A DNA stretch of 64,000 nt from positions 33,789,584-33,853,583 of the forward strand of contig OZ007570.1 of NCBI GenBank assembly GCA_963931925.1, given 5' to 3'. Positions 46,206 through 58,492 of the stretch are shown here, in pieces. The first letter of the stretch is position 1, and the number at the start of each line of letters is the position of its first letter. The position numbers and the translations under genes were made by a program. Origin of the DNA: Onchidella celtica (Eukaryota > Mollusca > Gastropoda > Systellommatophora > Onchidiidae). The notes beneath the pieces were generated by a model. It was not told the DNA's origin, ran no database searches, and worked only from the letters and a program-made list of their open reading frames with translations.

Positions 46206-49131
46206 CAGCTGCCACGTGATAACAACACAACAAACTTGCATGTGTGTGCGCCTAGCCTAAGGCCTAAGGACATCACTATTCATATAAGAACACCACATAC
46301 TTATTACGCAAGATATGGAAATAGAAACAGATATCGGGACAAGTCCAGACCTGTAGAGCATCAGTGCGGTGTTTCCCGCTATGACACATGTGCGTGGGAA
46401 AAAAAAGGGTGCGCAGTTTGTACAAAAAAACCTTGTTTAACAACCACACCCAGACATCAGAATTTTCTTTTGAAATTTTCAACCAAGTCTGTTCTACCCC
46501 ACCCTAACTTTACCCGCAGAAGGCTTATGCTAACTGTGTGGCCACCTAAGATTATATATTATTCCGTTCGGGTACATGAATATGAGACTTAGTATATTTT
46601 TTTTCATTTTTCAGTGAAATTAATCACCACAAGGAAGACTGTGGCGCTATGGTGCGAGTGAAAAACCGTATTTCCTAAGGTCCATAGCGCAAAGAGTCAA
46701 ATTTGTTTGCCTCGATTTTGTGGATTATGAAGTTAAACGGTGACCACGCGCACTAGCGAGACTTGTGGAGTTAAGTGAGACCACAGGCACTTAGTAAGAC
46801 AGAAACAATGCTTCCTCGCTAATCGATTCAAAAGCAGTTCAAAATCAGTGTCAGAACCGCCGCAGAACAGACATGACTCAGTGTGCTCTTACACTATGAA
46901 ATTAATGCACGTCTAACACTACTAAATTAAAATTTTAAAAATCACAAAATAGAACACGGCGGCACAGGGAGATGACCATAGCTGGCAAAGAGATGATGCC
47001 CGAGTCATGAAACCTGGAAGTTTGGCTGTTTCAAGATCGTCCACCCCAGTCTTAGTAATCCTGTCGTGATGTGGAAACAATATAATGCAAAGTGAAAGAC
47101 CCTGCAGTATCAAAGCATTGTGCGTTTTTTGCGAGTGGAAACAACAGACATTGGAAAGTATCAGCCTTTTATAACTTCCTAGCGACAACCGGTCATATAC
47201 AAAAGCGTTGATGAATTAGCACCTGGCTACTGCTCGGCTTAGTCACACGTTTTGTATATAAGTCTCTAATATACAGCTCTGTCCTATATTCGTACCAACT
47301 CGTGACATGAGAAGAGCAAGGTTCTATGAGACATAGTTATGATTTAATTAAATTGACAAGCAAAGCCTTGTCCTTCTTGGGTCACGAAGCTCTGTAATTT
47401 AAAATACATAGATCTAGAGTAATAAATATTATTTTAACACACAGTTTCAACCCAAACTTACCCCTGTGCAGATGTTGATTGCGGCATTTTCTTAAGTAAC
47501 AATACAGTAGTAATAATATTATCATATGTTTTCGTTCTTGAGATAAATAAATTTTTTGACATGCAACAGTTAACAGAAATTCTTTCTTTCCATTGTTTTT
47601 TTTTTTATTTCTTTTTTTGCAGAGGATCATGACCTGGGAGTTTTGCTTTTTCAGAGGATAAGAAGTGCCCAGGACTGACGAGGGCATGTGAAGCGATCTT
47701 GCGTAAGATTTGAAAATAGATTCAGAAAGTGGAACACGTTCAGACATGCTGAGCATCACTAATGTGTTTCCCGATGTGACACTAAATTCTGCGCGAAGAA
47801 AAGAAAAAAAAAAGGCAAGAAGGAAAACCTGTTGAGCACTCTATTTTCTCCTTTCCTGGGTTGACGGGTTTTCCCTGTCCTCGCGTTGTAGTAAAATGAA
47901 CGAAAACAGGATGCAACACGTGTTACTGACCTCAAACACACGCATAAATTTACCTACTTCTCGATCATACTGTGATGTGTACAAATTCATTTTCCATTTC
48001 TATACATATTCATTCTGTTAATTTTCTTTGACCCTTGTGAATTCTACCAAATTCGTTTGCAATCACGCCCGTTGTTTGTCCATAATGTCCACGTGTGCTT
48101 TGCTAAGATGCAAGATTTAAACGCCCCTCGCCAAAACACAATTGTCAAAGGGCAGAAGTAATCCACGTATGTGCCGGTTAAACACTCCAACGTGGATCAC
48201 TTGCTTCTGGATGAGACGCCAAATCAAGTCAGCCATGCTACGAGCAAATCGTTCTTGTAATCCACGTTCCCGGGCGCCCATAGCGTTCGAGCGTCGTCGG
48301 TCGCCTGTGCGCGGTAAAACGAGGTCACATCAGGCTACGCTGGTTTGCCAATGCAGGGGGTGGGAATGAAAATTGCAAGCGTAGTAAGGCCGAGTAGAGT
48401 AAAGAAACAAGAAAAACGGGGGGGGGGAGGGTCTAAGAGAGGGAGGAGGGGGGGCATTACGGTATTACGACACACACACGCACACAGACGACCTGGGCTA
48501 AAGTGTGAAGGCTTGTTTGGGCATGTTTTTCGCGCCATAACCAGTCCGTGATTCTCTCGCTAACAATCTGCACATACCTACACTTAAAAATACATTATGA
48601 CACATAGCTTTAAACGTACGTCGAACGATGCTAGGTCGCCCACATGTTAACATGACGGAGAGTGAAACCTGAAAGCCAGTAACACCGAGGAAAAGACAAT
48701 TAAAAAAGGTTTTATTGCTCCCGTGGTTTGTATTTAAACATGATATAGCAAAGTTTGTTTTTTGTGTTTCCCTACACCACCAGCTGAATAGAACTGTTTA
48801 TTTCGTGTTTGATTAGAGTAAATGATGCGAGTCGGCAACACGTCACATGTGATAAAGCCGTGACCATTTTCTTTCTGAGGGCATTTCTTAGTTATTTTTT
48901 AAAATTATTATTATTATTTTAATTTCAGAGAGTGGACACGGTTGAAATGAAGCGGTCGACCTTTATGGTAACCTACACACAAAATCTACGAGGTAATAAT
49001 GTCGTACGCAATATTGTCACAACCAACAGGTTTAAGCTTCATGGTGGAAGGGGTGTGTGGATTTCCGACTTTGTGATAGGCACCTGGCAGATGATGACAT
49101 GTTGAACCGGGGGTCATAAAAATGTATACTT
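46206..49131. other. No gene seen
   Basis: Mostly unique sequence. Short frames, including one rich in Arg and Ser at 48,142-48,369, lack recognisable domains. A small G-rich block lies at 48,419-48,455. Confidence 0.55.
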
Positions 49132-49136
49132 CTCTC

Positions 49137-50312
49137 TGTCACAAATCCCAGACTGGGAGATGTAATAATTTATGACAGGACAACAATCACGAACAAACAA
49201 GTTTAACACTTAACAAAACAACCCATCAGACTCACACATTTATTTAAACATAATCATACAGATAATAGCGCAATTACATACATTATATTATTGAAATTAA
49301 CTGCCGTACAACGGCCTTATTCTCACATGCCCTCTTCCTCGGATCCACAACCCGGTAGTTACTTCCTAAAGGCACTTCGGCCTCAGCCTCTCCCCTCAGG
49401 GTCTTAATAGCACATTAATAATTCACGGGCACCGCAGTCTCTCAATATCACCTTCCTATTGTCATACACCTTAGCATTCCACTAGCACCTCAGCAGGGCA
49501 ATAGCACATTATCATTTCAATAGCCCATCAACATGGCAATAGCACATTATCATTTCGATAGCCCATCAACATGGCAATAGTACATTATCACATTCACGCT
49601 CATATCTACGTCCCTGTCCGTGGCCAGACTGCCACGACTTTATGTGCCTCTACTGTCCTGCACCGACAGCCTCACTTCTGGCCTATGTGTGGCCTCCGGC
49701 CCTATGCTGGCCTATCCCCTGTGCTCATCGAGGTGGCTCTTCGGCCCGTCCCCGACACCTACAAGAATAACATTACATTGGTATAATACCCTACCATTTC
49801 TATTCACTCCACCTCTCCTTACAACCCATGAAGCGTACACACAATAGTTCACCTTTCACTCACCAAACATCTTACGGTAACACACCTCCCTCGGAGTACA
49901 CAATACTCACTCGTGCTACAAATCCATGAACTCACTTTCATCTATCGCTCATGGCGCACATTGCTATATCCAATATCAAGGACTCCCACATTCCTCACAT
50001 ATGCTTATTTACATCATGGTAATAGTCGAATATAATACATCAATCATAATTATCAATCAACGTTCTACCTACCAGTCATCACTGGAAAAACACTCTCATC
50101 CGTCTTCCGACTGCTCCCCTTATGTTCGCCCGCTGGGGCGTCCGTTCAGTAGGACCTTCTAACTTGCAGTGATAGTAATACAGCGCTTTCGCCTCATTCA
50201 GACCCCCCACTACTCACAACATGCACGCTTAACTTACTTGTCTACGTGCGTTAATTTTACTCTCCTCCTTTCCCCCCGTAATTATTAACTATCGCTCACT
50301 CCACTCGTGACA
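49137..50312 (-). mobile_element. Solo LTR, copy 2
   Basis: This 1,176-bp block is similar end to end to the copy at 24,056-25,241, with the same TGTCACAAATCCC start and CACTCGTGACA end. Its own 5-bp duplication is CTCTC (49,132-49,136 and 50,313-50,317). Because the duplications of the two copies differ, they are separate insertions rather than the two ends of one provirus. The minus-strand AATAAA is conserved at 49,239-49,244. Part of the interior carries a local 38-bp tandem repeat at about 49,496-49,590 that is not seen in that form in copy 1. No coding capacity is evident. Confidence 0.75.
49496..49590. repeat. 38-bp tandem repeat inside LTR copy 2
   Basis: The unit GGCAATAGCACATTATCATT... 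recurs about 2.4 times with single-base changes. Copy 1 has only loosely related sequence at the matching place, so the expansion probably happened after or during spread of this LTR. Confidence 0.7.
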
Positions 50313-50759
50313 CTCTCCCTCATTTGTAGCGTTAATTGTGAGGGTAAAAAAATACATTTGCCAGATAGACTATCCTAAGTCGGGTTTTAGAAATTTTTCT
50401 TGAGGGAAAAAAGAAAAGGAAAGGCTGAATGACTTCTTTAACACATTAAATAGTTACGATATTAAACAAAGCAATCATTATTGAACTCCTTAGTTTTCAG
50501 AATTTACCCCCAAATTATAATACAATCTGTGGGCTGTCCAGGGCTACAAGCATGCAAAATCTCTCTCTCTTTTTTTAGTCGAGTTACGATAGTTTATCAT
50601 CCGGTCCTCGACAGGAGGACATCAAATGGCGGTTGGGGGGTGGGGGGGGGGGGGGGAGGGAGGGGGGAAGAGTGAAAGAAAATACTCAGTCTTGGCATGT
50701 ACTTAAAATCGTAAATAATGTTACACTTTCCCCCGTAGTTTACTTGGATTTAGACAGCT

Positions 50760-50842
50760 TTAATTCGTTCTTTTATTTAATCCCTTTACTCGTCTTGAGA
50801 TCAGACTAAAGTGGTCATTACTAGCTCATGAGAGGCGTCAAA
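50760..50842. repeat. ~80-bp direct repeat, unit 1
   Basis: AATTCGTTCTTTTATT, TCCCTTTACTCGTCTTGAGA, ACTAAAGTGGTCATTACTAG and GAGAGGCGTCA recur at 51,392-51,470. About 630 bp separates the units. A second, weaker pair (GGATAAACTTATTC at 51,020 and 51,153) lies between them. Confidence 0.8.
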
Positions 50843-51391
50843 ATAAAATAAATCAAGAGGGTTGTATATTTTTTATCGCCTCCCCCCCCCCCCCCCACAC
50901 ACACACACACCTTATGCGACATACCAGGGGTGGAGGGGGGGAAGGGGAGAACAAAACTGGTGAGTCAGCAAAAATCCACTAACATCGCAGAAAAAGTAAG
51001 TCGCTTGAACATCTGCGTTTGGGATAAACTTATTCCACAATAATAGAGTAATAGAAAAATCGGTATGACCATTAATTTTAATACACACTCAATTATTCAC
51101 AGGCAAAAAATCCAGTGTCATCAAAAGTGTGTCGTTCTAGCATGTGCATTTAGGATAAACTTATTCAACAAACACAGAAAAACAGAAAAAGGTGAGACCA
51201 TTTCAAACACGCTCATGTTAGAGAGTAGACTGTTACAATATTTAAAGAATGGTGACATTCCAGGGACGATTGTATTAAAGACTGAAACTGGACAAACAAC
51301 AAGACTCGTCTACAAAAGGATATCAAGACAAAATAATAAAGCGTTTGCCCGCATTGACAACAATGGATGATCTTTTCGGTCCTAAAACTTG

Positions 51392-51470
51392 TGATTCGTT
51401 CTTTTATTAATCCCTTTACTCGTCTTGAGATCACACTAAAGTGGTCATTACTAGCTCGCGAGAGGCGTCA
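51392..51470. repeat. ~80-bp direct repeat, unit 2
   Basis: Nearly identical to 50,760-50,842. It is followed by a G-run (51,480-51,502) and a CT tract, whereas unit 1 is followed by a C-run and a CA tract. Local duplication or insertion of the intervening piece is possible. Confidence 0.8.
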
Positions 51471-51526
51471 GTGAGAGTCGGGGGGGTGGGGGGGGGGGGG
51501 GGTCAGGCCAAAACAGAAACCTGCTC

Positions 51527-51530
51527 TTCT

Positions 51531-51576
<46 letters not shown>

Positions 51577-51692
51577 TTCTCTCTTTCTCTCTCTCTCTTT
51601 CTCTTTCTCTCTCTGCCTCTCTCTCTCTCTCTCTTTCTCTCTTTCTCTCTCTCCCTTTCTCTTTCTCTCTCTGCCTCTCTTTCTCTCTCTGT
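51527..51692. repeat. CT-rich tract
   Basis: CTCTCT/TTTCTCT array immediately after the G-run at 51,480-51,502. Confidence 0.95.
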
Positions 51693-52372
51693 CAATGTAA
51701 ATGAAATGTGGATAAATAATGTTAGTGTATATTTAGCACCGAGTACTAAAAGACTTCCTGAGCAGTTAGTAATGGGAGCCTGTAGAATACATGTATTTTG
51801 TCCCTTTAGAATGACAAGGCTCTATCTCCACTTTTTGGCAGAACTGAGTTACACACTACACACTGCTTGTACAGGCCTTCTCCATTGTGTGTCAAGGTAT
51901 CAAGCAGATTCGGTGGGCAATCTGTAAGTATTACGAAAAAGAAAACAATTCTGTGCTCTAAAAGCTATGATCATAATGATGAAATTTCAATCCTCGATTT
52001 CTCAAAAGTTGAAGGAACGGAGTTAGGACCTTGTCATTCTAAGGGGACAATTTCTCATCTGGCCTGGAGTCCAGTATATGTATCAGCTTCTCAATGGGCC
52101 CGGGGGGAAGAGGAGGGTCCACGAAGTCCAGCGTCTGTGAGAGACAGTATCAGCATAATGTTTGTGATGACATGACCAGTGGGTGAGTCATTGAGAGAAG
52201 GAATGAGGGTTTCGATATGGCTGGGTTTGTTTTCAAATAAAATGACAAAAATAAAGCTCTCGGTATGATTTCTTCCTTGGTGACAATACAGCGCCTGACG
52301 AATTTATTGTATTAATTCAAGCCATATTATTATGTTACTCCTTATGGAACTTCTCGAAATAAACCATTTTCC

Positions 52373-52393
52373 TCTCTCTCTCTCTTTCTCTCC

Positions 52394-52433
<40 letters not shown>

Positions 52434-52483
52434 TTTTCTCTCCCGCGCTCTCTCTCTCTCCCACACACACACAAGCACACTCA

Positions 52484-52514
<31 letters not shown>
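52373..52514. repeat. (CT)n joined to (CA)n compound microsatellite
   Basis: CT units to about 52,460, then CACACA units to 52,514. Confidence 0.95.
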
Positions 52515-52517
<3 letters not shown>

Positions 52518-52882
52518 TACACGATCTATTGACCATCCTGTTAACTACAGTGAAAGAATGGAATTTCACGTTGAAGCGACTTAACAAAAAGAGCCAGGTT
52601 GGTAAATCTACAATCCCGCCTTATAAATTTCACAAGCGCGGGGGAAAAAAAAGTTGTCATATCAGGACCAACGATACTAATCCCAGCAGTTGGATGTACA
52701 CGTAACAATGACTCCACAAATGATCAGCACAAGCCTTGTCTTAATACCGGGCTTGACCATAGGATTTTTACAGACCTGCGTAAAACTCCAACAAAACAAA
52801 GTACAGTAGGAATGGGTTGAAAAGAACGGGAGAATGTGGTACAATATAATATACAACATGAGACCATGGACAACGAGACGTT

Positions 52883-53243
52883 GGGGATAAGGTGGACTAG
52901 AGGCAAGGTGCTCGCCTTTCATGCCGAAGGTACCGGGTTCGAATCCCGGTCGGTGCAGGCATGTTGGAAGTTTGGGATTTTTCTCATTTTTCCTGTCGCT
53001 GATTCCTATGGTAGGTAGGATCGAGTACCTAGTCTTCTCGGACAATCTACAAGGACGAAAAATTCGGAAGGCCCGTGTGCACGTTGCGGTCTTTAAAGAT
53101 ACCTTGGTAGTTGGAAATCGTTGGAGCAGGCCGAACAAGCCGCTGCCCTGGTAAAATTCTAAAAAACCAATCCCTACCACAACAAGAAAAATAAAACAAT
53201 AAAAAGTGAGGTGTAAATGCCAAGGGCAGTGAACCTCCTAAAG
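52883..53243 (+). mobile_element. tRNA-derived SINE, full-length copy
   Basis: The head has an internal RNA polymerase III promoter: box A TGGACTAGAGG at 52,893-52,903 and a perfect box B GGTTCGAATCCC at 52,936-52,947. A ~290-base body follows that is shared with the copies at 34,544 and 60,321: it contains TACCTAGTCTTCTC, a GCCCGTGTGCA motif, a CCGCTGCC block and an A-rich stretch. It ends in GTGAGGTGTAAATGCCAAGG and CCTCCTAAAG. This copy has the best-preserved promoter in the window. A minus-strand open frame across the head reads RPGFEPGT, a common artefact of translating box B. Confidence 0.85.
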
Positions 53244-54001
53244 TAATGTCCTAAATACAGGACAAGGAAGCGTTTACGGTGTACCCGATTATGACCATTT
53301 TACAGTGCTAATTAATGTCAAAACGACGAACACAACAGCAATATTTTATACTGTTGTCCTACGTCTGAATTTATCTACATTCTAGCAATTATGTGATAAA
53401 TCAGCGAACATTGGCGATGGTTTTATCACTGGTTTATTTTTATCATTGCATGGGGTCGGTTTGCTTTACATTCAGAGACATTATCTGCTGATAGTCAGTG
53501 ATATCAGAGGACTGCAGGTAATAATATTACATAATAATATGTGGGCACAAGTTCAGACTCTCAAAACAGTGGAGCATTACTTGTGGGAAAGATTTTATTG
53601 TGTCTTGAAGAGAAAGTCACACTTTGGCTCCCCTAATTTTGCCGAAAATTTTAGGTTCAGAATTAATTCCCAGAACCCAAACCCTGGCATTAGGCCCATA
53701 AACATCGAGGTAATTTAAACTTATTTCGTAGAAGTATATTTTCTAACCGCAATACGAAAACTACTCATCGGTTTTAACTTCAGAAAGTTAAGATGGATAT
53801 TTCAGTTTGGCACAGTTGAGTGATCATTTCAAAATAAAGGGAGCCGTCCTGAGGGTTTTTACCCCAGAGGTACACCAAAAGCGTAATGATAAATTTTGTA
53901 CTATTCTGCATCTCAGAGAGCTATAAGTATTGATCTAGTCCAAGTTTCTGTTAACCCACCAACTTCACACAATGCCTGTTTATGACTTACATCCACTTCT
54001 C

Positions 54002-54204
54002 TAAGGGGTATGCCAGACCAAGGCTGACGTAGGCCTCACACTCGTGGTTCACCACTTTATTACTATGCATCACACAAAAACACTACTCACCACTCACACC
54101 CAGGCGGTATGGGCAGTTAGTAGTGTCATAGTGTGATGCATAATAATTAGGTGGCGAGCCACCAATCTGGGGCCTACGTCAGCCTAGGTCTGGCTTGCCC
54201 CTTA
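54002..54204. mobile_element. Foldback (long inverted repeat) element, copy 2
   Basis: An almost fully palindromic 203-bp element. TAAGGGGTATGCCAGACCAA at the left pairs with the right end AGGTCTGGCTTGCCCCTTA, and GGCTGACGTAGGCC pairs with GGCCTACGTCAGCC. TACTATGCATCACAC pairs with GTGTGATGCATAATA. The loop lies around 54,103. Half-element motifs match the copy at 5,498. It is non-coding and would form a stable hairpin when transcribed or single-stranded. Confidence 0.78.
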
Positions 54205-54509
54205 TCTTCATTTCTGTAGCCTTTTGAAACGACCTTTCTGCATCAAGAAAATGTTTGTCCCTTGACATGATCTATACAGGAAAACTACTTGTTAACCTAG
54301 ATAAGTTTTTCTAGGAAAATTGTTCTGTGTGGTCTATTTCTGATGCTGACGGACCTGGCGGAGAAGATCAGCATGACAATGTCTTTGCCCGATTTTCAGG
54401 GAGAGCTGCTGGTGTTCATCAAGCTTGGTGGTTTTCAAGTTTATGAAAAATTGAACCCCGAGTTGTATCTGACTAGGTGACGTACCGGGCACTGAATGGA
54501 ATAAACCTG

Positions 54510-54622
54510 TTCTCTCTCTCTCTGTGTCTTTCTCTTCTGTCTCGCTCTCTCTCTCTCTTTCTCCCTCTCTCTGTGCCCCTCTCTCTCTCTCTCTTTGCCT
54601 CTCTCTCTCTGTCTCTCCCTTT
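54510..54622. repeat. CT-rich tract
   Basis: CTCTCT blocks with TGTGTC and GCCC interruptions; the short frames across it are artefacts. Confidence 0.92.
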
Positions 54623-55599
54623 CCAATAATCTACAGTCTTGCGCACAGAACTCGTGCGCGCCAAGACACTACGCACCAAACTGAACGCTTGATATGGTTA
54701 CTTTTTATGACATTATGTACGATACTGTAACAGAATGGCGCCAAGATGGAGAATGAAAACTACAACTGTTGACAGTGCGATGAAACAATGTATTTTCTAT
54801 AAATTCAAAAACAAAACCGATAAAAAAAAAAGAAACCCAAACTTCGGTGCACCCTCCACGGTATTTGAAACCTACATGCAAAATTTGGTTACTGCAGCTG
54901 GTGGCCTAATCAAAACGTTTCTGCGTCCAAAGGTGGGGAATTTGTGAATTATAATATAGGCTATAATATGGAATGATATTCCGAGGTGAGTTTTTCTCAG
55001 AAGACGCCCTTATGCCAGAATATCTCAGCCTCACCTATTTTTGTTTGTTTTCCTTGAATTGAGAGTTGCCAAAACTGAATTTCCTATGATTCAACCAACA
55101 GAAACCTGAGTCTCGGTTTTTTAAAAGCAAAGTATTACGGTTTACATTTTTGTGTCTCTAAGTGTGTGCCTGTGTATGTGTGTTTTGTCGGCATTGTTTT
55201 GATGTAACTTGCTTTCTCTAAATTAGTTTTGTTCTGTTTTGTTTTCTTTCACATTCAAAATGATCTCAGTTTGAAATGGCATTTTGTTTTTGGCTGATTC
55301 ATTGATGTTCTAAACGCAAAGGATGTGTTTCTTTGGTAATTCTCTCTCTCTCTGACCAGACTTTTACTTGTCTTCCCTTTGATGATTTCAGGCAGCAAAC
55401 TGGAAATAACTGACTGTTTCATCTGATCTTGATTTGAATTCCAATCTTCAATAACACTGTGGAGAATGTCTGACATTACACACGTTCAGTGTAGTCCACG
55501 TTAAGAAAATGTAGAAGTTTCACATAGTGTCTGTCTATACCGCATGGCATCATGACTTTGTCCCAGTTTTATGTTATGTGTTTGCATATGAGCTAGCTC

Positions 55600-55760
55600 A
55601 CCAGAAGCAGTCGCTGATAGGCACTTCTGAAGGTCTCTTTCTGTCCTATCGTTCCGTTATAAATATGTCTAGCGTCTTGCTTTTTTCTAGCACAATGTGA
55701 CTGTTATCTTTTCGACGTGCTGTCTTCAAACTCAAACTCAGACCTCACCAGAGAGTGGCA
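55600..55760 (+). repeat. Dispersed repeat with TAGCACAATGTGACTG motif
   Basis: TTTCTAGCACAATGTGACTG, TTATCTTTTCGACGTGCTGT and CAAACTCAAACTC follow a CTTTCTGTCCTATC stretch shared with 13,032. A second partial echo (GACGTGCAATCAAAACCCAA) occurs at about 55,852. Confidence 0.55.
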
Positions 55761-56008
55761 CCTTTTTCTACAGCTCTGAGAATGAAGTTACAGTTCCCCT
55801 CCAGAAACCGCGAAAGGCTCAAAATGGCCAATCTTTTTTTTTTTTTTTGCCGACGTGCAATCAAAACCCAAACCCAAGCTCGAACTCAAAACTCATAAGT
55901 GTACAGCACTCCGCGTGGCATCAGCGTACAACATTACCTCAGATGATTCAATAGGGAACGGGATTTAATGACACAGTTACTATATTTAAATTTACCGATG
56001 ACGTCATG

Positions 56009-56165
56009 GGACATTCGAACTGTTCAACTCTTTGTGGTTAAATTAAGCACAGTTGTTATGGACTTTGTAAGGGCGATTCGAGGCACAAAGATCAACTGCA
56101 CATGAAAAGTGTTTACAAAGTCCATAACTGTGGTTAACTGCCGTGTTGAACAGTTCGAATGTTCC
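56009..56165. repeat. Long hairpin-forming inverted repeat
   Basis: GGACATTCGAACTGTTCAA (56,009) pairs with TTGAACAGTTCGAATGTTCC (56,146-56,165), and CACAGTTGTTATGGACTTTG (56,048) pairs with TTACAAAGTCCATAACTGTG (56,113). The arms are about 55-60 bases and the loop is about 43 bases. Weaker pairing (ATTTACC/GTAAAT) extends outside. This could be a foldback transposon remnant; there are no partners in the window. Confidence 0.7.
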
Positions 56166-57680
56166 GTAACGTAAATCTAAAATTAATATGGTAAAACTGT
56201 CATTCAATCCCGCCCCCTAGAGATATATGAAGGTTTTTTTTTGTTTTTTTTTTATTGTTTTTTGTTTTTCCTAATCTTTTTTCTTTTTCTTTTCGTTTTC
56301 TGTGGCTCCCCATATTGTGCACCAATCCTCTCTTGTGGTCTGAGGCACCATTTTGCACCTTCATCTTGGTATCTAACCGATGCGCCACTTCGAGCCTCCA
56401 CGTAATTATTGACTGTGACGTGCCTACGCTCCGAAAATCCAAGTCTGGACTCACAGCTGTTGGTTTACCATTCTACATGTTTTGTTCAGTTGTTTTTATT
56501 GGCTCAATTTTTCATCCTGTTAATTTGTTTTTTCTTGGTAAAGATAGATAATTATACTGAAAGTTTGGTTTCTCTTCCCTTTTCCTGTGCATGTTACTGT
56601 ATCGACTCTGTATGATTTCTAACGCCAGTCTTTGCTACGTACAGCGTTTTCTTTTTTTGCCATATTTTGTCTCTACAGTTCTCGGAATGTTTATGGACAC
56701 TCCCAGGTAACAACACACGTCGGTTCCACCAACTTCCTGGTTGTGGAGTTTGCAGAACAAACTTTGAAAACCGCTGTCATTAAAATAAAAATGAAAAAAA
56801 AAACAAATTCCAGGTTGGATTTCGTCGGCTAGTTTGAGTCATTAGAATGAAGGACTTCAGAACAGCCTGACATTTTTGTTTCTTTATTTTCCTGTCGTGT
56901 GTCTGTCTGTGTCTGTGTGTGTGTGTGTGTTTGATGTGCCTTGCATGTGTTTGTATAAAAGTGTGTGTATGTATATATCATGTGTGTGATCCGTCATAGC
57001 TGCCATCGCCAATGTCGCTGTGCTAAGGCGGGAAACTCGTCCTGGGTTATCACTGGCTGAAAATTCATGCGCATCAAAGATGCACTGAAAAGTGTGCGAA
57101 TCCAAATTGATCCCACCTAGACGGCAATCATTAAAATGTCCTCTCATTTTTTCAGGAGCCTTTACTCGTCACTTAAACTTACCACAGCCAAGATTTTCAA
57201 AATGATATGTTGTATTTTAGTATATTGCGTATGTACGGGTTCACTCATAGTTTGTGAAAGATTATTAAAGCGCATGTCTGTATGTCTACATGTATTTTAA
57301 TTTTATAGATCTATCATTATTTTCTTCTGAGTAAATAAGTGCTGTGATAATTTTGTTTTACACAAGGAAAATTTGCAAGTGTGTTGTGTTTCATGCTTCG
57401 GTTAGGGAAACTTTGAGGTCTGAACTTCCTAAAACGGAGGGAAATTTCTCACTAAGGAGAAGTCCCGGGATTTCAGAGGAGAAATACCTAGGCCAGTGCT
57501 CTGCCCACGACTACACCTTCGATTGGTATACCTGTTAGTTAGGCGGGAAACTACATGTATGTCAATAATTATTGTCAGGCTGAAGGGAAAGTTCTTTTTT
57601 GATAAACCTGTTCTGCCAGAATTCTACGAATTCCATTCAATGATTATTTTGAAAAAAAAAAAAGAGAAAGGGGGTGACAC

Positions 57681-57681
<1 letters not shown>
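56166..57681. other. No gene seen
   Basis: T-rich sequence and a GT run at 56,905-56,932; no credible frame. Confidence 0.6.

Positions 57682-58492
<811 letters not shown>

Noticed and set aside
52936-52947. A genuine tRNA gene
   Set aside because: Box A and B are good but the head is fused to the shared SINE body and repeated elsewhere; no clean cloverleaf with acceptor stem ends the segment.
52677-53180. 167-codon minus-strand frame containing RPGFEPGT
   Set aside because: That peptide is the usual artefact of translating tRNA box B on the opposite strand of a SINE.
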